A stretch of DNA of 64,000 nt from Perilla frutescens (taxonomy: Eukaryota; Streptophyta; Magnoliopsida; Lamiales; Lamiaceae). How positions within the stretch are numbered: the stretch's first letter is position 1; each line of letters opens with the position of its first letter. Positions 1 to 11,673 of this stretch are shown in pieces. The position numbers and the translations under genes were made by a program. The DNA is taken from the NCBI GenBank assembly GCA_026008535.1, contig BRKX01000009.1:63895720-63959719 (forward strand), written 5' to 3'. The notes beneath the pieces are model-generated. The model worked only from the letters and a program-made list of their open reading frames with translations. It did not search any database and was not told where the DNA came from.

Positions 1-880
1 ACTAATCAGCATGAAAATTGATACTCCATACAAAAAAATGAAAATGCACACACATAAAAACATAAAATAAAATTTGACCTAACTAGCCCTGATACTTATA
101 AACATCTCATTTGGTACTAATCAGCATGAAAATTGATACTCCATAAAAAAAAATGAAAATGCACACACATTCAAATAATGGAAGAGGCAAAACACGCTAG
201 ACTGAATTCTAAAGACATAAACATAATATCTAACAAAACATGTATCAGACAAAAACTATGTAAATTTTGATACATGCTTCTGATTCCAATTGATACTAAT
301 AAGCTTTGTAAATGATACTTAACATGACAATTCATAATAATTATATATACTTTCACATTAATCAGTCCAAAACAAACACATCAAATGGTACCACTGAGAT
401 TTAAATGCCATACTCAATACTCAAAAGTCAAAATGCACAAAAAAATACAAAAAAAAAAATATGCCCTAAAATTCAGATACTCACAAGAATCTCATCTGGT
501 ACTAATCATCAGTAACATCGATACTCCATATACATATGGTCATAACTGAAATTTTAATTAATACAAAAATAAAAAACAATACAAAGACTAAAATATGAAA
601 AATAACTAAATCATTAAGGCATTTAAACATATCACTGCACAATCTGATACATGTTTCTCCATCAATTGATACTCATTATCATCTTAACTGATACTTAATA
701 TAATAAACACAGATACTTCTTTTCAATTAAAAATGACAAACAACTAAAAAATCGTACTACTCGCATTTAAATACATATGCAACATATCTGAACAATCAAA
801 TACAATAAAGACATATTAACATTCAATATATTTCCGAGCATACATCTAAGTAAAAAGCATATAGAAACACAAAAAAAATC
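1..880. repeat. Degenerate tandem repeat, period about 380 bp
   Basis: The motif ACTAATCAGCATGAAAATTG followed by GATACTCCATA occurs at the left edge, again from about 118, and in a decayed form from about 499. A second block (TGATACATG..TTC, then AATTGATACT, then TGATACTTAA) occurs near 270-325 and again near 648-700. Both blocks repeat at about 380 bp, so at least two units are present and a further one is cut by the window edge. No credible coding frame lies in it. What it belongs to is unknown. Confidence 0.6.
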
Positions 881-1879
881 ACATAAAAATCACATCAAAT
901 TACAAAATCAGTTGCAACTTAATACTAATATGTTGAGCATGCATTTCTACAACCATCTCCATTTATTTGCAACTATACTACACTACTATTAATCACTAAC
1001 TAGCATGCTTGAGCAATACATATAATCAGCTAATGAAAATAGAGCCATACAATATTATTTGAGAAAAATCCTTCAACAATGAATTCATCGCCACCAATTC
1101 TTGAATCTTGATACTTAACTAGTTCAATCACTAGAATTAGAAGAATGCTATCTGGTTCAGTGACCGCCTATGAACGCAACCGGGCAATCGTAGGCAACCT
1201 AATTCCCTAGCACTAAATCGAGATAGAATACAAAATACTATTTTCAGCTGCATTGTATCAGATTTTTGTAAACAAAATGTGGGCTTCATAAGTTCATCAT
1301 TAATCAATCTGCAGGTCGTGCTTTGTATCGGACTTGAACTGTGATTGCTGAAAGAGGAAAAAAACACAAATAAAATGAAGAAAAAATGACAAAACACTAA
1401 AACTAAATAGACAGAGTTCAACAACATCGAAACTCACCTAGTTCTTGATTGGTGTAGTTCTAATGGGCTACCTCAATCACAATACACACACAACACAAAT
1501 GACAAAAGACACGACAAAAACCTATTAACTATTTTCTTATAGAATTCAAAATCGATTTCAACAAAATAAATAAGAAGACGACGACATATCACCAAATACA
1601 GGGTAAAAAATTTAAAAACACAAATAAAATAATAAAAAAATGACAAATCCATATCAATGATTACTTGAGAAAACCGAATCGAAACTAGACGGATCGAGAG
1701 ACGAATTGAATCTCTGACTAGGAGGCGACAAATCAGCGGTAAGAGAACATATAATCGGAAAATCTAAAACTATATCGACATAGAGAAAGATACGCGACTG
1801 GATGGTTGGTTTACAAAAATCCTAAGGGTGATACCGAAGCATGAAGGAAAGCTTCAAACGCTGGTGACGATTGGGTGTG

Positions 1880-2045
1880 GATTTGATCGAAAAATCAAAA
1901 AAATATAAAGAGAGAACGGAAGAGAGAGAAGGCGGGCTAGGGTTCAGAAATCGCAAAAGGGGGAAAGAAAGAAGGAACGGGTCAGTGAGGCTATTTATTT
2001 ACCGGGTCTCAAGGCGGGTCGGGTTGGAGCGGGTCGGGTCCGTCT
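1880..2045 (-). promoter_or_regulatory. Possible minus-strand promoter and 5' UTR
   Basis: Read on the minus strand, this stretch has a TATA-like TAAATAAATAG (about 1994-2004), then a pyrimidine-rich leader (CTTTCTTTCCCCC) and a telo-box-like AACCCTAG, the usual look of a plant core promoter and 5' UTR. It is clearly more GC-rich than its surroundings, and the sequence upstream on that strand is a run of GGGTCGGGT-type repeats. No coding exon can be recognised to its left inside the window, so the gene body would lie beyond position 1 or the promoter is a remnant. Confidence 0.3.
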
Positions 2046-2060
2046 GATGGGTTGGCCCAT

Positions 2061-2390
2061 GCATTGGGTGTATAAGAGTTTTTGGTGTTTCAACATAGCT
2101 TTTCTAAAAATAAATTTATAGTTATATTACTAAAAATTAAAGACATAGTGAAAAATTTCACATAAATTTGCAAAAGTTTGTAATAACTCTATGAAAAATT
2201 GAAATTAAATGGTCTTATTGACATAGGATATATATGTCTAAATTATTTAAAATGAGAATCTATATTCACATTAAATATTTTGTTGATTGCAACATTTTAA
2301 AAGTCCACTTGTATCTACAAATAATTCAGATTATTTTTTTATTTTTTATTTTAAATTGGATCTTGTACTCCTCAGACTCTGTTTGGAGAC

Positions 2391-2447
<57 letters not shown>

Positions 2448-3315
2448 ACCCGTTTGAACATAAATTATAAGTTTAGTGTTTGTCAATGAGCAATTTATAT
2501 GCCAGTTCGATTGGCATGACCAATTGAGTTTGTATAATTTAAATTGAATAGGTTGAATTAAATCGTACGGAACATTAAAGTGCGCTCGTCAATGACCTAA
2601 AGGCCAATAGGGACATGCCTTAAATTATAATCCACTCGTCAACGTCCCACAGTTGTAATTAAATCTACTGCTATTATAAAAGTGTGATTATTTACAAATT
2701 TTAATTTACCTATTATATCCCTACTACAACTTTAATTTAAAGGTAATTGTGTAATATAATATATAATATGTCTTTATAATGTAAAATCTAATATAATATA
2801 TTAGTTTCCATATGAATCTACCACTATAAATAAAAAAAATCCTTATTTTATAAAATTGAATTTAATTAATATATCCCTATAATATATTTAAATTAAGCAC
2901 AATAGGATAATTTAATAAATCTACAATATGAACTTTTTATTATCATATAGTAGTAGACATAAAATTTCTAGCGTGATTTTTATGCAAATGGTCATTCATT
3001 TGATCATATGCATATATATGGTAACAATTAATAAATATTATCATTGACTTCCATAATATTATATTCAAAATACATATATAATTTCGATTGGTGCATGGAT
3101 TTGATATGTGCGTCTGTGTATAAGTTTTTAATCTCAACTAACATATTATTTTTTAATTAAATGATAGGCAATACATTAATATCTTTATAAACCAATAAGA
3201 TATAAATTATGAATTAATATATATACAATGCATATTTCATGCATTCATGTCAATTATTTTTATTATTTTTTTTTATATGATGAATGTTTGTTCTAATTTA
3301 TTTTTTGGCAACAAT
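2061..3315. other. AT-rich intergenic DNA with an ATT microsatellite
   Basis: No gene is seen. A run of about 18 ATT triplets lies at 2391-2446; its translation into poly-leucine is an artefact. The segment near 2505-2600 contains GCCAGTTCGATTGGCATGAC, and a similar string recurs near 34030, suggesting a dispersed repeat. Confidence 0.6.
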
Positions 3316-3319
3316 GTAC

Positions 3320-3965
3320 GTAGGGATGTCGAATTTTCCAAAATTCAAAAGGTAACATTATTAAAATATTTTAAAAATTATGTTGAATTTCAAAATTGAT
3401 CGAGTATATAATAATTTAATTATCTAGAAATTATAAATATAATTTATTCAATATACTTATTTTTTACTTATAAATTACTGATTCATATCATGCGATATCA
3501 ATAATTCAAATATTAGTGAACTGAAATAGATAAAAAATAGCAAAAATGTTATATAGTGTACTTAAATTGAAACAATTTCATTGAAAATTAAAGAGTGATG
3601 TAAACTTATATGAGCACCAAAAAAATTCTTTATTTTTTAGTAACAATTTAGGGATGTCGAATTTTCCACAATTCAAAAGGTGACATTATTAAAACATTTT
3701 AAAAATCATGTTGAATTTCAAAATTGGTCGAGTATATAATAATTTAATTATCTGGGAATTATAAATATAATTTATTCAATATACTTAAATTTATTTTTTT
3801 TACTTATAAATTACTGATTCACATCATGTGATATCAATAATTAAAATATTAGTGAACTGAAATAGATAAAAAAGTAGTAAAGATGTTATATAGTGTACAT
3901 AAATTGAAACAATTTCATTGAAAAAGAGCGAATTAAACTTATACGAGCACGAAAAAAATTATCAT
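3320..3965. repeat. Direct tandem duplication, unit about 328 bp
   Basis: The string AGGGATGTCGAATTTTCC begins at 3322 and again at 3650. The following roughly 300 bp (AACATTATTAAAA, GAGTATATAATAATTTAATT, CAATTTCATTGAAAA, then the GAGCACCAAAAAAA/GAGCACGAAAAAAA end) are repeated with only scattered differences. This is a simple two-copy tandem duplication with no coding content. Confidence 0.8.
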
Positions 3966-6900
3966 CACCTATATATTTGTATAAAAGATAGTATACATAA
4001 TGAAATGTTATTTTGGTCATTCATCTATTTTTATTAAAGATAAGTTAATTAATATTGTCAAAGTAATTAAGTTGTAAAAATTATGCCATGCCCTCCAAAT
4101 CATAAAATATGTTATTTCTAAAAAAGTTACATATTTTATCAAAATAAACTTCACAATTACTCATCAATCTAAATAATTTTTTTTTAATATTAATGTGAAA
4201 TTATAGAGGATAATTTCAAATATATAGATTGGAGAAAAGAAATATTCATAAGTGAATATATTAATTTGAATTTTATTACAAATAATTTAATTAAGATACA
4301 TATAAATTAAGAATGTGTGTGTGTGTGAATGAAATAATACTATGTCGTTTCTATTATGAGGCAAACGAGCTGATCGCCTCAGACCTCACTATTTTCTTTA
4401 AAATAGTTAGCTAAATAAAATATATGTATTGTCCACCTTCGGTTAATAATTTTTTTGAAGTCAAGTATTTTAAATATATAAGTGATCAAATCTATGGCTT
4501 CTGAATAAAGTTTATCATGTTTTAATCTCTAACAAATTATTTTTTAACCATATAACTTATCTAACATTTGAGAAACACTTAAATATTAATAGATTTGATT
4601 TATTTTCAAAACTAAAGTGTACATTAATAGAACCTAGGACATAAATTAAATAGAAAATTATATGGAGATATTATATTATTTAAATAAATATTTCCCAATG
4701 CATATATTACCTATCGAATATTATTGGATATGCTAATCATAATTTTTTTTTGTTGAAGTAAGTTTTTAAGTTGAGTAATATGTTATAGTTTAGGATTTAG
4801 AACATTTAAAAGTGATTTTATTGTTGATAAAATGAGAAATAATAAATGAATTTCTTTAAAACATATTAGTATATTATCTTATAAAAAAATAATTTACTTA
4901 AATGTATTTATTATTTCACCTCAGGCCCCATATTATCTCAAAGTGGCCCTAACAAGTTATTATATATGTATACAACAATTCATTTTAGAACACTACTAAT
5001 TTTTCTAATACTATTTTAACTCTGGACAAATTTAGCTTAATTACGCTATTATATTAAAGCATAATACTGCTTTCATAATATCACGTAAAAATGTTATAAT
5101 TAAAAATGTACACTTTAGCCGCTAAATTTGGGCAATATAACAATTTATTTTTTAAATATCATTTCTTGCACTTCTCAACCCAATATTTATTTTATTACAT
5201 TACAATTATTCGACTTCTCATTAGCTATCCACAAGTATACGAAGTATCTATATTACAATGTTGAGCAAGATTGCATTCCATATAGACTAAAAACTTAATC
5301 ATAATGTGAGTATTGCAACGTAAAAACTTAAAAACTTAATCATAATGTTGAGCAAGATTGCATTCAAGATTTAATTTTGTTTTGTATCTACTAAAGATAA
5401 ATGATTAAATAAACGCAAATAATGATAAATGGAGAAAATTAGGAACTGATATCATCAAAGAAAAAATAATCTAGATCATCAATTTCATAGATTCATCCAA
5501 ATAATTTCAATTCAATTAAATAATTTATTCAAGATTCAATTTTATTAGAACAATCACCAGATTAGTCACAAGGGAAAAATGATAACAATAAATATAATAC
5601 ATTAATTAATAATGTCAATATATGAGTCTTAGATATTAAAAAATAAATATAGTTTTAAGTTTTATTATTTTCAATAATTAATATTAAAAATATATTTTAT
5701 TTTATACAATTGTAAATGTATAGAGGTTGATATTTCAACTACACGAATTAATGAAAAGTTATGCTTACAAGTAACTTTAAGATAGTATGACATATATACA
5801 TAGTATGTAAATCAAGAATATATATACTTTTCGTATCTCTTACACTATAATGACAATAGTGACAATCGATATATACTAATCAATGAATTAATGATAAGAA
5901 CATTAATATATCTAAGTATTAGTGTATTTATTGATATCAATTTAATTTAGATCATAAGCATACAAGTTTGTAGTGTTTATGATACATGAATCATTTCAAA
6001 TTGATTAATAATATAAATGAGATATGAATATATATACTAGCCTTATAAAATATAAAATAAAAAAAGAATCTATCAATAATATCTCTAAACTTATTATTTT
6101 CATAAATGGCAAAATCTTGTATAAGACATCTTACATGTTAAAATTCGTAAGGCGAGCTAATGTTCGGATCCAATTTTATCCTCAATTTAAAAAAAAATTG
6201 TTTTAACCAATTAAAAAATATATATAATTCACATCTGCTACAAAATCAAAGAGAGAAATTTTCACGTGTGAGCGAGAAGTGTTCATGTTTGAGAGATAAA
6301 AAGAAGTGTTAAAATTTAGTTTTTAAAATTTGAAAAAAGGGAGACACAAATGCTAAAATAGGTTAATAATTGTCATGTATACTTTGGATTTATAATAAAA
6401 ATGTGATTTAAATTTGTAAATATTGATGTTTTGTCGCTTAATTTTGGATCTGGAAACTACTGAATTACATGTATGATCAATAGGTTCGAATATTCATTCA
6501 ACTAATTTTTTTTCTAATTAAGCTATTGATCGTGTATGTTCAAACATATACTTTCAAACATGCCTTATTTTTTTGAAAATGAATTTTCGAACATAGCTTT
6601 GTATGAAAAATATGTGGAGTATTTAGAAACACACCTAACTATAAAGTATAAATATTATAATTTTAATATATTTTCTTCAATTTTTACTAGGATATTGCTC
6701 TAGAAATTAAAACTAGCATAACCACAAAAGAGCTATCTCTTTTTAAAAGAATAATGAATCTTGTTTGATACCTAAAATAATGGATGGAATTTTTTTTTAT
6801 TATCATTGGTTCGCCCAAAAATCATTAGTAAAAAAGCATTGACAAGATGTTCTATTTTAATATAAAAATATATTAATTCAAGAAGAAGTTCAAAGAGATG

Positions 6901-7296
6901 TTCATCGTAATAAAAAGTTTGGTTATTATTATATATATGAGAATCTACACTCGCCCAATTTATATATAGTTTTAAATTTAAATCAATTTAAATACTATTC
7001 TTTTGTTGTGCACACGTTTATTATATTTCACATATATGTTTAATTTGTACTTTAGAAGATATACATGTAATATTCGATATAGAATTTAACACAATGATAT
7101 ATTATTATTTTTTTATTTTAGATAAAAGAATTCATTTTAATGTTATTAATATATATATATATATATATTCTTATTTTAATCATTTATTAGATATTTATTA
7201 ATATTTTATAATTATAATATAGCTTATAACTTTAAATTTTACACTTTCAAAAGAACTTTTAATTTTACATATTTTAGTAAAAAATCATACAATTTT
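3966..7296. other. Long AT-rich intergenic stretch
   Basis: About 3.3 kb without a supportable gene. A short direct repeat (AATCATAATG..GAGCAAGATTGCATTC) occurs near 5300 and 5340. The part from about 4345 (GAGGCAAACGAGCTGATCGCC) to 4950 (CTCAGGCCCCATATTATCTC, AAGTGGCCC) has the GC-rich ends and AT-rich middle of a small DNA transposon, but I could not define its target duplication. A TA run lies near 7146-7170. Confidence 0.4.
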
Positions 7297-7323
7297 ACGT
7301 GCAACGCACGTGATCTCCACTAG
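7297..7323 (+). mobile_element. Helitron 3' terminus (hairpin plus CTAG)
   Basis: A short palindrome, ACGTGC-AAC-GCACGT (7297-7311), is followed nine bases later by CTAG (7320-7323) and a host T. A hairpin about 10 bp before a CTRR end, inserted next to T, is the signature of a plant Helitron 3' end. The 5' end of this element, to the left, could not be fixed. It lies about 290 bp upstream of the first P450 and so may form part of its promoter region. Confidence 0.6.
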
Positions 7324-7555
7324 TAGTATTAAACGAAACATATATATGTATAAGCAATATTTATATATAAGATAAGGTGTTAGATATATAGTCAATGCAT
7401 CCACAAATATCGAAGCATTGTACTCCTACACGCATATGTTTCATGGGGAAGCAAATCCATAAACAACGTCCAGAATTATCATGGTATAAAAAAATGATCA
7501 TGCATGTGATCAAATTGCTGCAATAATAAATGTTGAATTTTATTTAATTAGGCCT

Positions 7556-7563
7556 TATATATA
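7556..7563 (+). promoter_or_regulatory. TATA box of the first CYP716 copy
   Basis: TATATATA lies about 50 bp before the ATG at 7615, in CCTTATATATATTCAGTC. The distance would give a short 5' UTR of roughly 20-30 bases. Confidence 0.45.
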
Positions 7564-7614
7564 TTCAGTCATACTCGATCACCTCTCTTTTTCTCTAGGC
7601 CTAGGTGTACAAGC

Positions 7615-9056
7615 ATGGACACGTTCATGCATTATTATCTTCCTCCACTTCTTCTTCTCCCTCTCTCTCTCTATCTCATCTTCTTCATCCGCAAAAAGGG
7701 CTCCGACGATCTGAAAAACCTGCCTCCCGGCTCCAAGGGTTGGCCGATTCTCGGAGAAAACGTGGAGCTCGCTCTGTTAGGGTATCAGAGATTTGTGAGA
7801 GAAAGAATGCAAAAATACTCTCCCGAGGTATTCAAAACCTCGTTGTTGGGAGAGAAAACGGCGGTGTTTTGCAGTGCACAAGGCAACAAGTTTCTCTTCT
7901 CGAACGAGAACAAACTTGTCACCTACTGGTTGCCTCAATCGATAAAAAAGGCGTTGTTACCGGAGTTTTTCGAAAGTGACTGTAAGGAAGCGCTGGTATT
8001 ATTTCACAAACTTCAATATGACGCTCTCAAGCCGGAGGCCTTAAAACAGTACGTACGGGTGATGGACTTGTTGGCTCGTGAGCTATTCGAGAAAGACTGG
8101 AGGCCTAATTCAGTAGTGAAGGTTTTTCCATCGTCCAAGAAGTACACCTTTGAGTTGGTGTGCAGAGTGTTTCTGAATGTGGAGGGGTTACACAAGTTGG
8201 TGGATCCCTTTACTCTGTTGGGCAATGGGATGGTATCCTTGCCTATAGATTTACCGGGGACGGCCTTCAACCGCGCTATCAAAGCAGGCAAAGTGGTGCG
8301 CGGTGAGCTGCTGAAGATCGTCAAGGAGAGGAGAAAGGAGTTGATGATGCTGATCGAGAATAAGGAGAGCGAGGGTGGGGACATGTTGTCGAAGATTATG
8401 ATGCTGAGTGATGAAGATGGCAAACAATTGAGTGATGCCAAGGTTGCAAATTTCTTTGTTAGTTTGCTCATGGCTAGCTTCGAGTCAACCGCCTCTGCAA
8501 TCACTTCTGTCATGAATTTTCTTGCTCAAATCCCACACATTTACGATAAGGTTTTCAAAGGTAAGAATCGGACCAATATCTCTAGCAGTGTACATCGACT
8601 ACATATATATTATGGTTTGATTAATATATGTGTTCCTCTGTTTGAAAACAGAACAAATGGAGATTGCAAAATCGAAAGGCCCTAATGAGATGCTAACATG
8701 GGAGGATGTCGAAAAGATGGAGTACTCGTGGAACGTTGCACGTGAAACGCTCGTAGACATTTTGGACGGTCCATGCATCCCACACGAATCCGGACTACTT
8801 CCCAGAGCCGGAGAAGTTTGATCCATCGCGGTTTGAGGGGACTGGACCGCCACCTTACACATTCGTTCCCTTCGGAGGGGGGCCTAAAATGTGTTCCGGA
8901 AGAGACTTTGCGAAGCTTGCAATACTGGTGTTCATGCACAATGTGGTCACAAAGTTCAGACTTGAAAAGGCCATTCCAAATGAGAAGATGTTGTTCCACT
9001 CTAGGCTTACACCGGCTCATGGCCTCCCTATTCACCTCTATCCTCATACGAAATAA
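7615..9056 (+). pseudogene. CYP716-like cytochrome P450, broken by an internal deletion
   Basis: Member of the CYP716 family (CYP85 clan), ER-anchored monooxygenases that often oxidise triterpenes. Exon 1 (7615-8560) is intact: membrane anchor near residues 7-25, proline hinge LPPGSKGWP, and an I-helix reading ASFEST instead of the usual (A/G)Gx(D/E)T. Intron 1 is 91 bp (8561-8651, GT-AG). Exon 2 starts at 8652, but at about 8750 it jumps straight into exon-3 sequence: the last ~30 codons of exon 2 and all of intron 2 (about 190 bp in the 41-42 kb copy) are missing. The K-helix ExxR becomes ETLV, so its arginine is lost, and the frame shifts, ending at a TGA at 8819-8821 before the haem loop. 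The old exon 3 is still readable to TAA at 9054-9056, including FGGGPKMCSG with the haem cysteine. The truncated product cannot be a working P450. Family call firm; subfamily unknown. Confidence 0.85.
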
Positions 9057-9207
9057 ACCAATCTCTTATCACTCTAGTATTCTGCCACTTGCTCTTATAT
9101 ATAACTTGTTTTATTCCTTGGTTGTGAAACTTGTGTTGTTTCTGAGCTTAAAATGTAATAACAGGTTGCTATAAGAATTAAGTGTCATCTAATCATACGC
9201 CCATGTG

Positions 9208-10225
9208 TAGGGCTATCAATTCGTGTTATCTTGTCGTATTTCGTGCCGGCATGATAACCACACGACACGATATAAATTTGAACACGAACATGACACAATA
9301 AGAATCTGTCCGATACGAACACGAACATGATATTTTGTTGTGCTGACACGACCAGGGGCGGATCCAGGATTCGAGAGTGGGGTGGGCTGAAAAATAAATT
9401 TTATACATAGCAAAATATTGAGAGTATTATATATTAATAGTGAGTTTCTTTTTCTTTCTGGGCGAAACGTATTCTATTTTACCGTAAGGGAGTTTCCTTT
9501 TTAATTTTTTGAAGGTAAAAATATTGAATCATATGGTGGGAAAAATGGCGAAACAACTTTTGACAAGTAATGAGGGGATTTTTTTTTTCTCTTATCAGTA
9601 ATGGCAGTATTATATATTAATAGTGAGGGAATCCGGAATTCCTCATTAAAAATTACATCTTTAGCTAGGTAATTTTTTTACTCTCATTAAAACTATAAGA
9701 ATTATACTTTCAATGACCATTTTTTCATACCCTCATTAAATTTTTGTCACTAAAAATCAATTTTCTTGTGGGCTAATTTTTTTAAGGTTGGGCTGGGCTA
9801 ATATTAGATTGGGCTTAAATATAACATATAGGTAGTAAAAGAAATTTTGGGCTTGCACTGGGCTCCAGGTAGATCCGCCCATGGACATGACACGACAACA
9901 ATTAAAAAAATAGAATAATAAATATAAATCATTAAATAATTCATTAAAAAAATATATGTAAACAAAGAAAACTTGGAATAATAAATGTATATTTTTTCGT
10001 ATAACAGGTTATCAAGTTCTAAATGTGTTAACAAGTTCTTACAGGTTGGCAGGTTATCGGTCGTAATTGGATTATCAGATAACCTGTTGACAGAAAACAT
10101 GGCACGACGCAATAATTTCAGGTGATTATTATATCAACATGATAATGACATGGACACGATAAGATCAAACACTAACCCATTATTTTCGTGTCCTGTTCGT
10201 ATTGTGTTAAAAATAACCAGCCCTA
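9208..10225. mobile_element. hAT-type non-autonomous element (outer, 1.0 kb)
   Basis: The ends are TAGGGCTATCAATTCGTGTT on the left and the complement of TAGGGCTGGTTATTTTTAAC on the right, flanked by CCATGTG (9201-9207) and CCATGGG (10226-10232), a 7-8 bp target duplication with one change. The paralogous spacer at about 48243 reads GCCCATGTGATTGGG without the insert and serves as an empty site. Internally it carries many ACACGA/GACACGAC motifs, mostly subterminal, and no transposase frame. A second element sits inside it. Confidence 0.75.
9353..9883. mobile_element. hAT-type MITE nested inside the 9.2-10.2 kb element
   Basis: Begins CAGGGGCGGATCCAGG and ends with the complement of CATGGGCGGATCTACCTGG. 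It is flanked by GACACGAC (9345-9352) and GACATGAC (9884-9891), an 8-bp target duplication with one mismatch. Purine-rich GGGCTGGGCT tracts lie near both ends. It has no coding capacity. Confidence 0.75.
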
Positions 10226-10290
10226 CCATGGGATCGCGTAGATAAGAGCACATGATTGATTGTCGTATATATGAGGCAGTTCTCTTTATT

Positions 10291-10681
10291 CACATGGAAT
10301 TTCCTGTTACACTCTCTATGTTACATTCTGTGTTACATTTTCAAATTACGAGCTTTTCTTATACTTTTTTTTCTTCAATTTTATTTTTATGTGATTTAGT
10401 TTAATTTTGTGATTATTTTTAGGGTTCACCCCACCCAATTAGGGCTTATAATTATTTTTAATATTTAATTTTTGATTTTCAATTAATAATTCATTATTAT
10501 GGTTGATTTTTTCAAAATTATGTTTTATAATTTTTTAATTCATTTTTTTATTGATAAATGTTGATTATGGTTATTTATGTTATAATTAATTTTTATTTTA
10601 TAATAAATATTATTAAAATCATAAATTTAATGATGAAATACGGAGTGAAACACGAAATAGTGTAATAGGAAATTTCAACCC
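10291..10681. mobile_element. Mutator-type MITE with 9-bp target duplication
   Basis: Flanked by CTCTTTATT at 10282-10290 and 10682-10690. The ends are imperfect inverted repeats: CACATGGAATTTCCTGTTACAC against the complement GGGTTGAAATTTCCTATTACAC. The paralogous DNA near 48300 lacks the insert. The interior contains GGGTTCACCCCACCCAATTAGGG-type sequence, shared with the larger fold-back elements at 18.6 and 24.6 kb, so all may belong to one family. Confidence 0.75.
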
Positions 10682-11386
10682 CTCTTTATTCAGTTCAAGA
10701 AACAAACTCCTAAGTATCGCAAAAATTAAGTGGTATAGTGGAATAAAGTTAATTATATATAAACTTCCATATATGTGTTTCAGAGTTATATAATTCTTAT
10801 GATGTGTAAAGTATTACCATATGCTGGATCTAGCTAGCCAAACATCTGTTATATTGAGTTTTATACAAAAAAAAAGCCTAATATTTTTAGAATTATAGGG
10901 GCATTTAATTAGATAACTTGAAAACTTTGTTGGGGATCTCGGATTCAAACTCGTAACTTTTTAAGTCATTTAATTAATCGTCCACTCCACTAATTAGGTC
11001 ACTCCAAATGAGAAACTTTACAACATATTACCACGTACCTTCATATAATCTCAATTTTTTTGCTACCAATGATTTGATTACTTCTTCATGCATGTAAAGG
11101 ATAAATATAATGGACTCTGTATCTCTTTTACTCCATATATATCTTTTTGTTTTTTCCACATTTTCTATATACACTATGAATCTAATGTATCAACAGTTGT
11201 TATGGTCTCACACCATACCCAAATTAAATTTTCTAGAAAATTAAAAAATATTTAAGTCATTAAAACTGATTAATCTTTTCCCTGGTCACACGAAGTCCAT
11301 GATTTTAATTTGTTATGAATCATTTTGTGTGAACCTAAAAAAAAAAGGAAAATAAATAAATAAAAATTATACAGTAACTGAATACT

Positions 11387-11394
11387 TATAAATA
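11387..11394 (+). promoter_or_regulatory. TATA box of the GASA remnant
   Basis: TATAAATA in ACTTATAAATAGGCTTGC, identical in place to the TATA box of the intact GASA gene (49192-49199). The ATG follows about 58 bp downstream. Confidence 0.6.
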
Positions 11395-11451
11395 GGCTTG
11401 CTCTCGATCACAAATACAATCAACAAGCTTCAAGCCAGAAATTTCCACAAC

Positions 11452-11496
11452 ATGAAACTTCTGTCAATTTTATTGATCACCCTTCTATTATTACAG
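11452..11496 (+). pseudogene. GASA/snakin exon 1 remnant
   Basis: Fifteen codons, ATG to CAG, followed by a GTAAAT donor. They encode the same hydrophobic signal-peptide start (MKLLSILLITLLLLQ) as the intact gene at 49248, with only silent differences. No exon 2-4 counterpart, in particular no cysteine-rich domain, was found downstream before or after the Mutator-like element at 11674. The promoter is retained, so transcription with no useful product is possible. Confidence 0.8.
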
Positions 11497-11673
11497 GTAA
11501 ATTTTGATAATTAATTAGTCGATAACACCTTGTGGGTAACTTCGTAATTGAAAGATCATAAGTTCAAATTTTTTGAGTGGACTTCTTTAACTTGTATCAA
11601 TTTTATGAACTTCTCATGTAGTTAATCATATATGTTTTCTCGAGAAATTATTGTATGATGTAATATATTATAT

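Larger units (their letters stand above)
10226..11565 (+). repeat. Partial segmental duplicate of the GASA gene 5' region
   Basis: After removing the MITE at 10291-10681, this segment aligns with about 48243-49365. Shared marks are GATTGATTGTCGTATATATGAGG, AAGAAACAAACTC, CTTATGATGTGTAAAGTATTA, the GGATCTCGG-TTCAAACTC stretch, the TATA box, and exon 1 with the start of intron 1. Similarity fades after CATAAGTTCRAA in intron 1 (about 11565/49365), which is the probable breakpoint. It appears to start earlier, around 9160/48190 (GTTGCTATAA), inside the 3' flank of the first P450. Confidence 0.8.

Noticed and set aside
2234..2470. Frame with a poly-leucine stretch
   Set aside because: Produced by an ATT/TTA microsatellite.
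8013..8513. Minus-strand frames opposite the P450 exons (also at 25969-26550, 32148-32654 and 40242-40826)
   Set aside because: Antisense shadows of conserved P450 coding sequence recurring in each copy.
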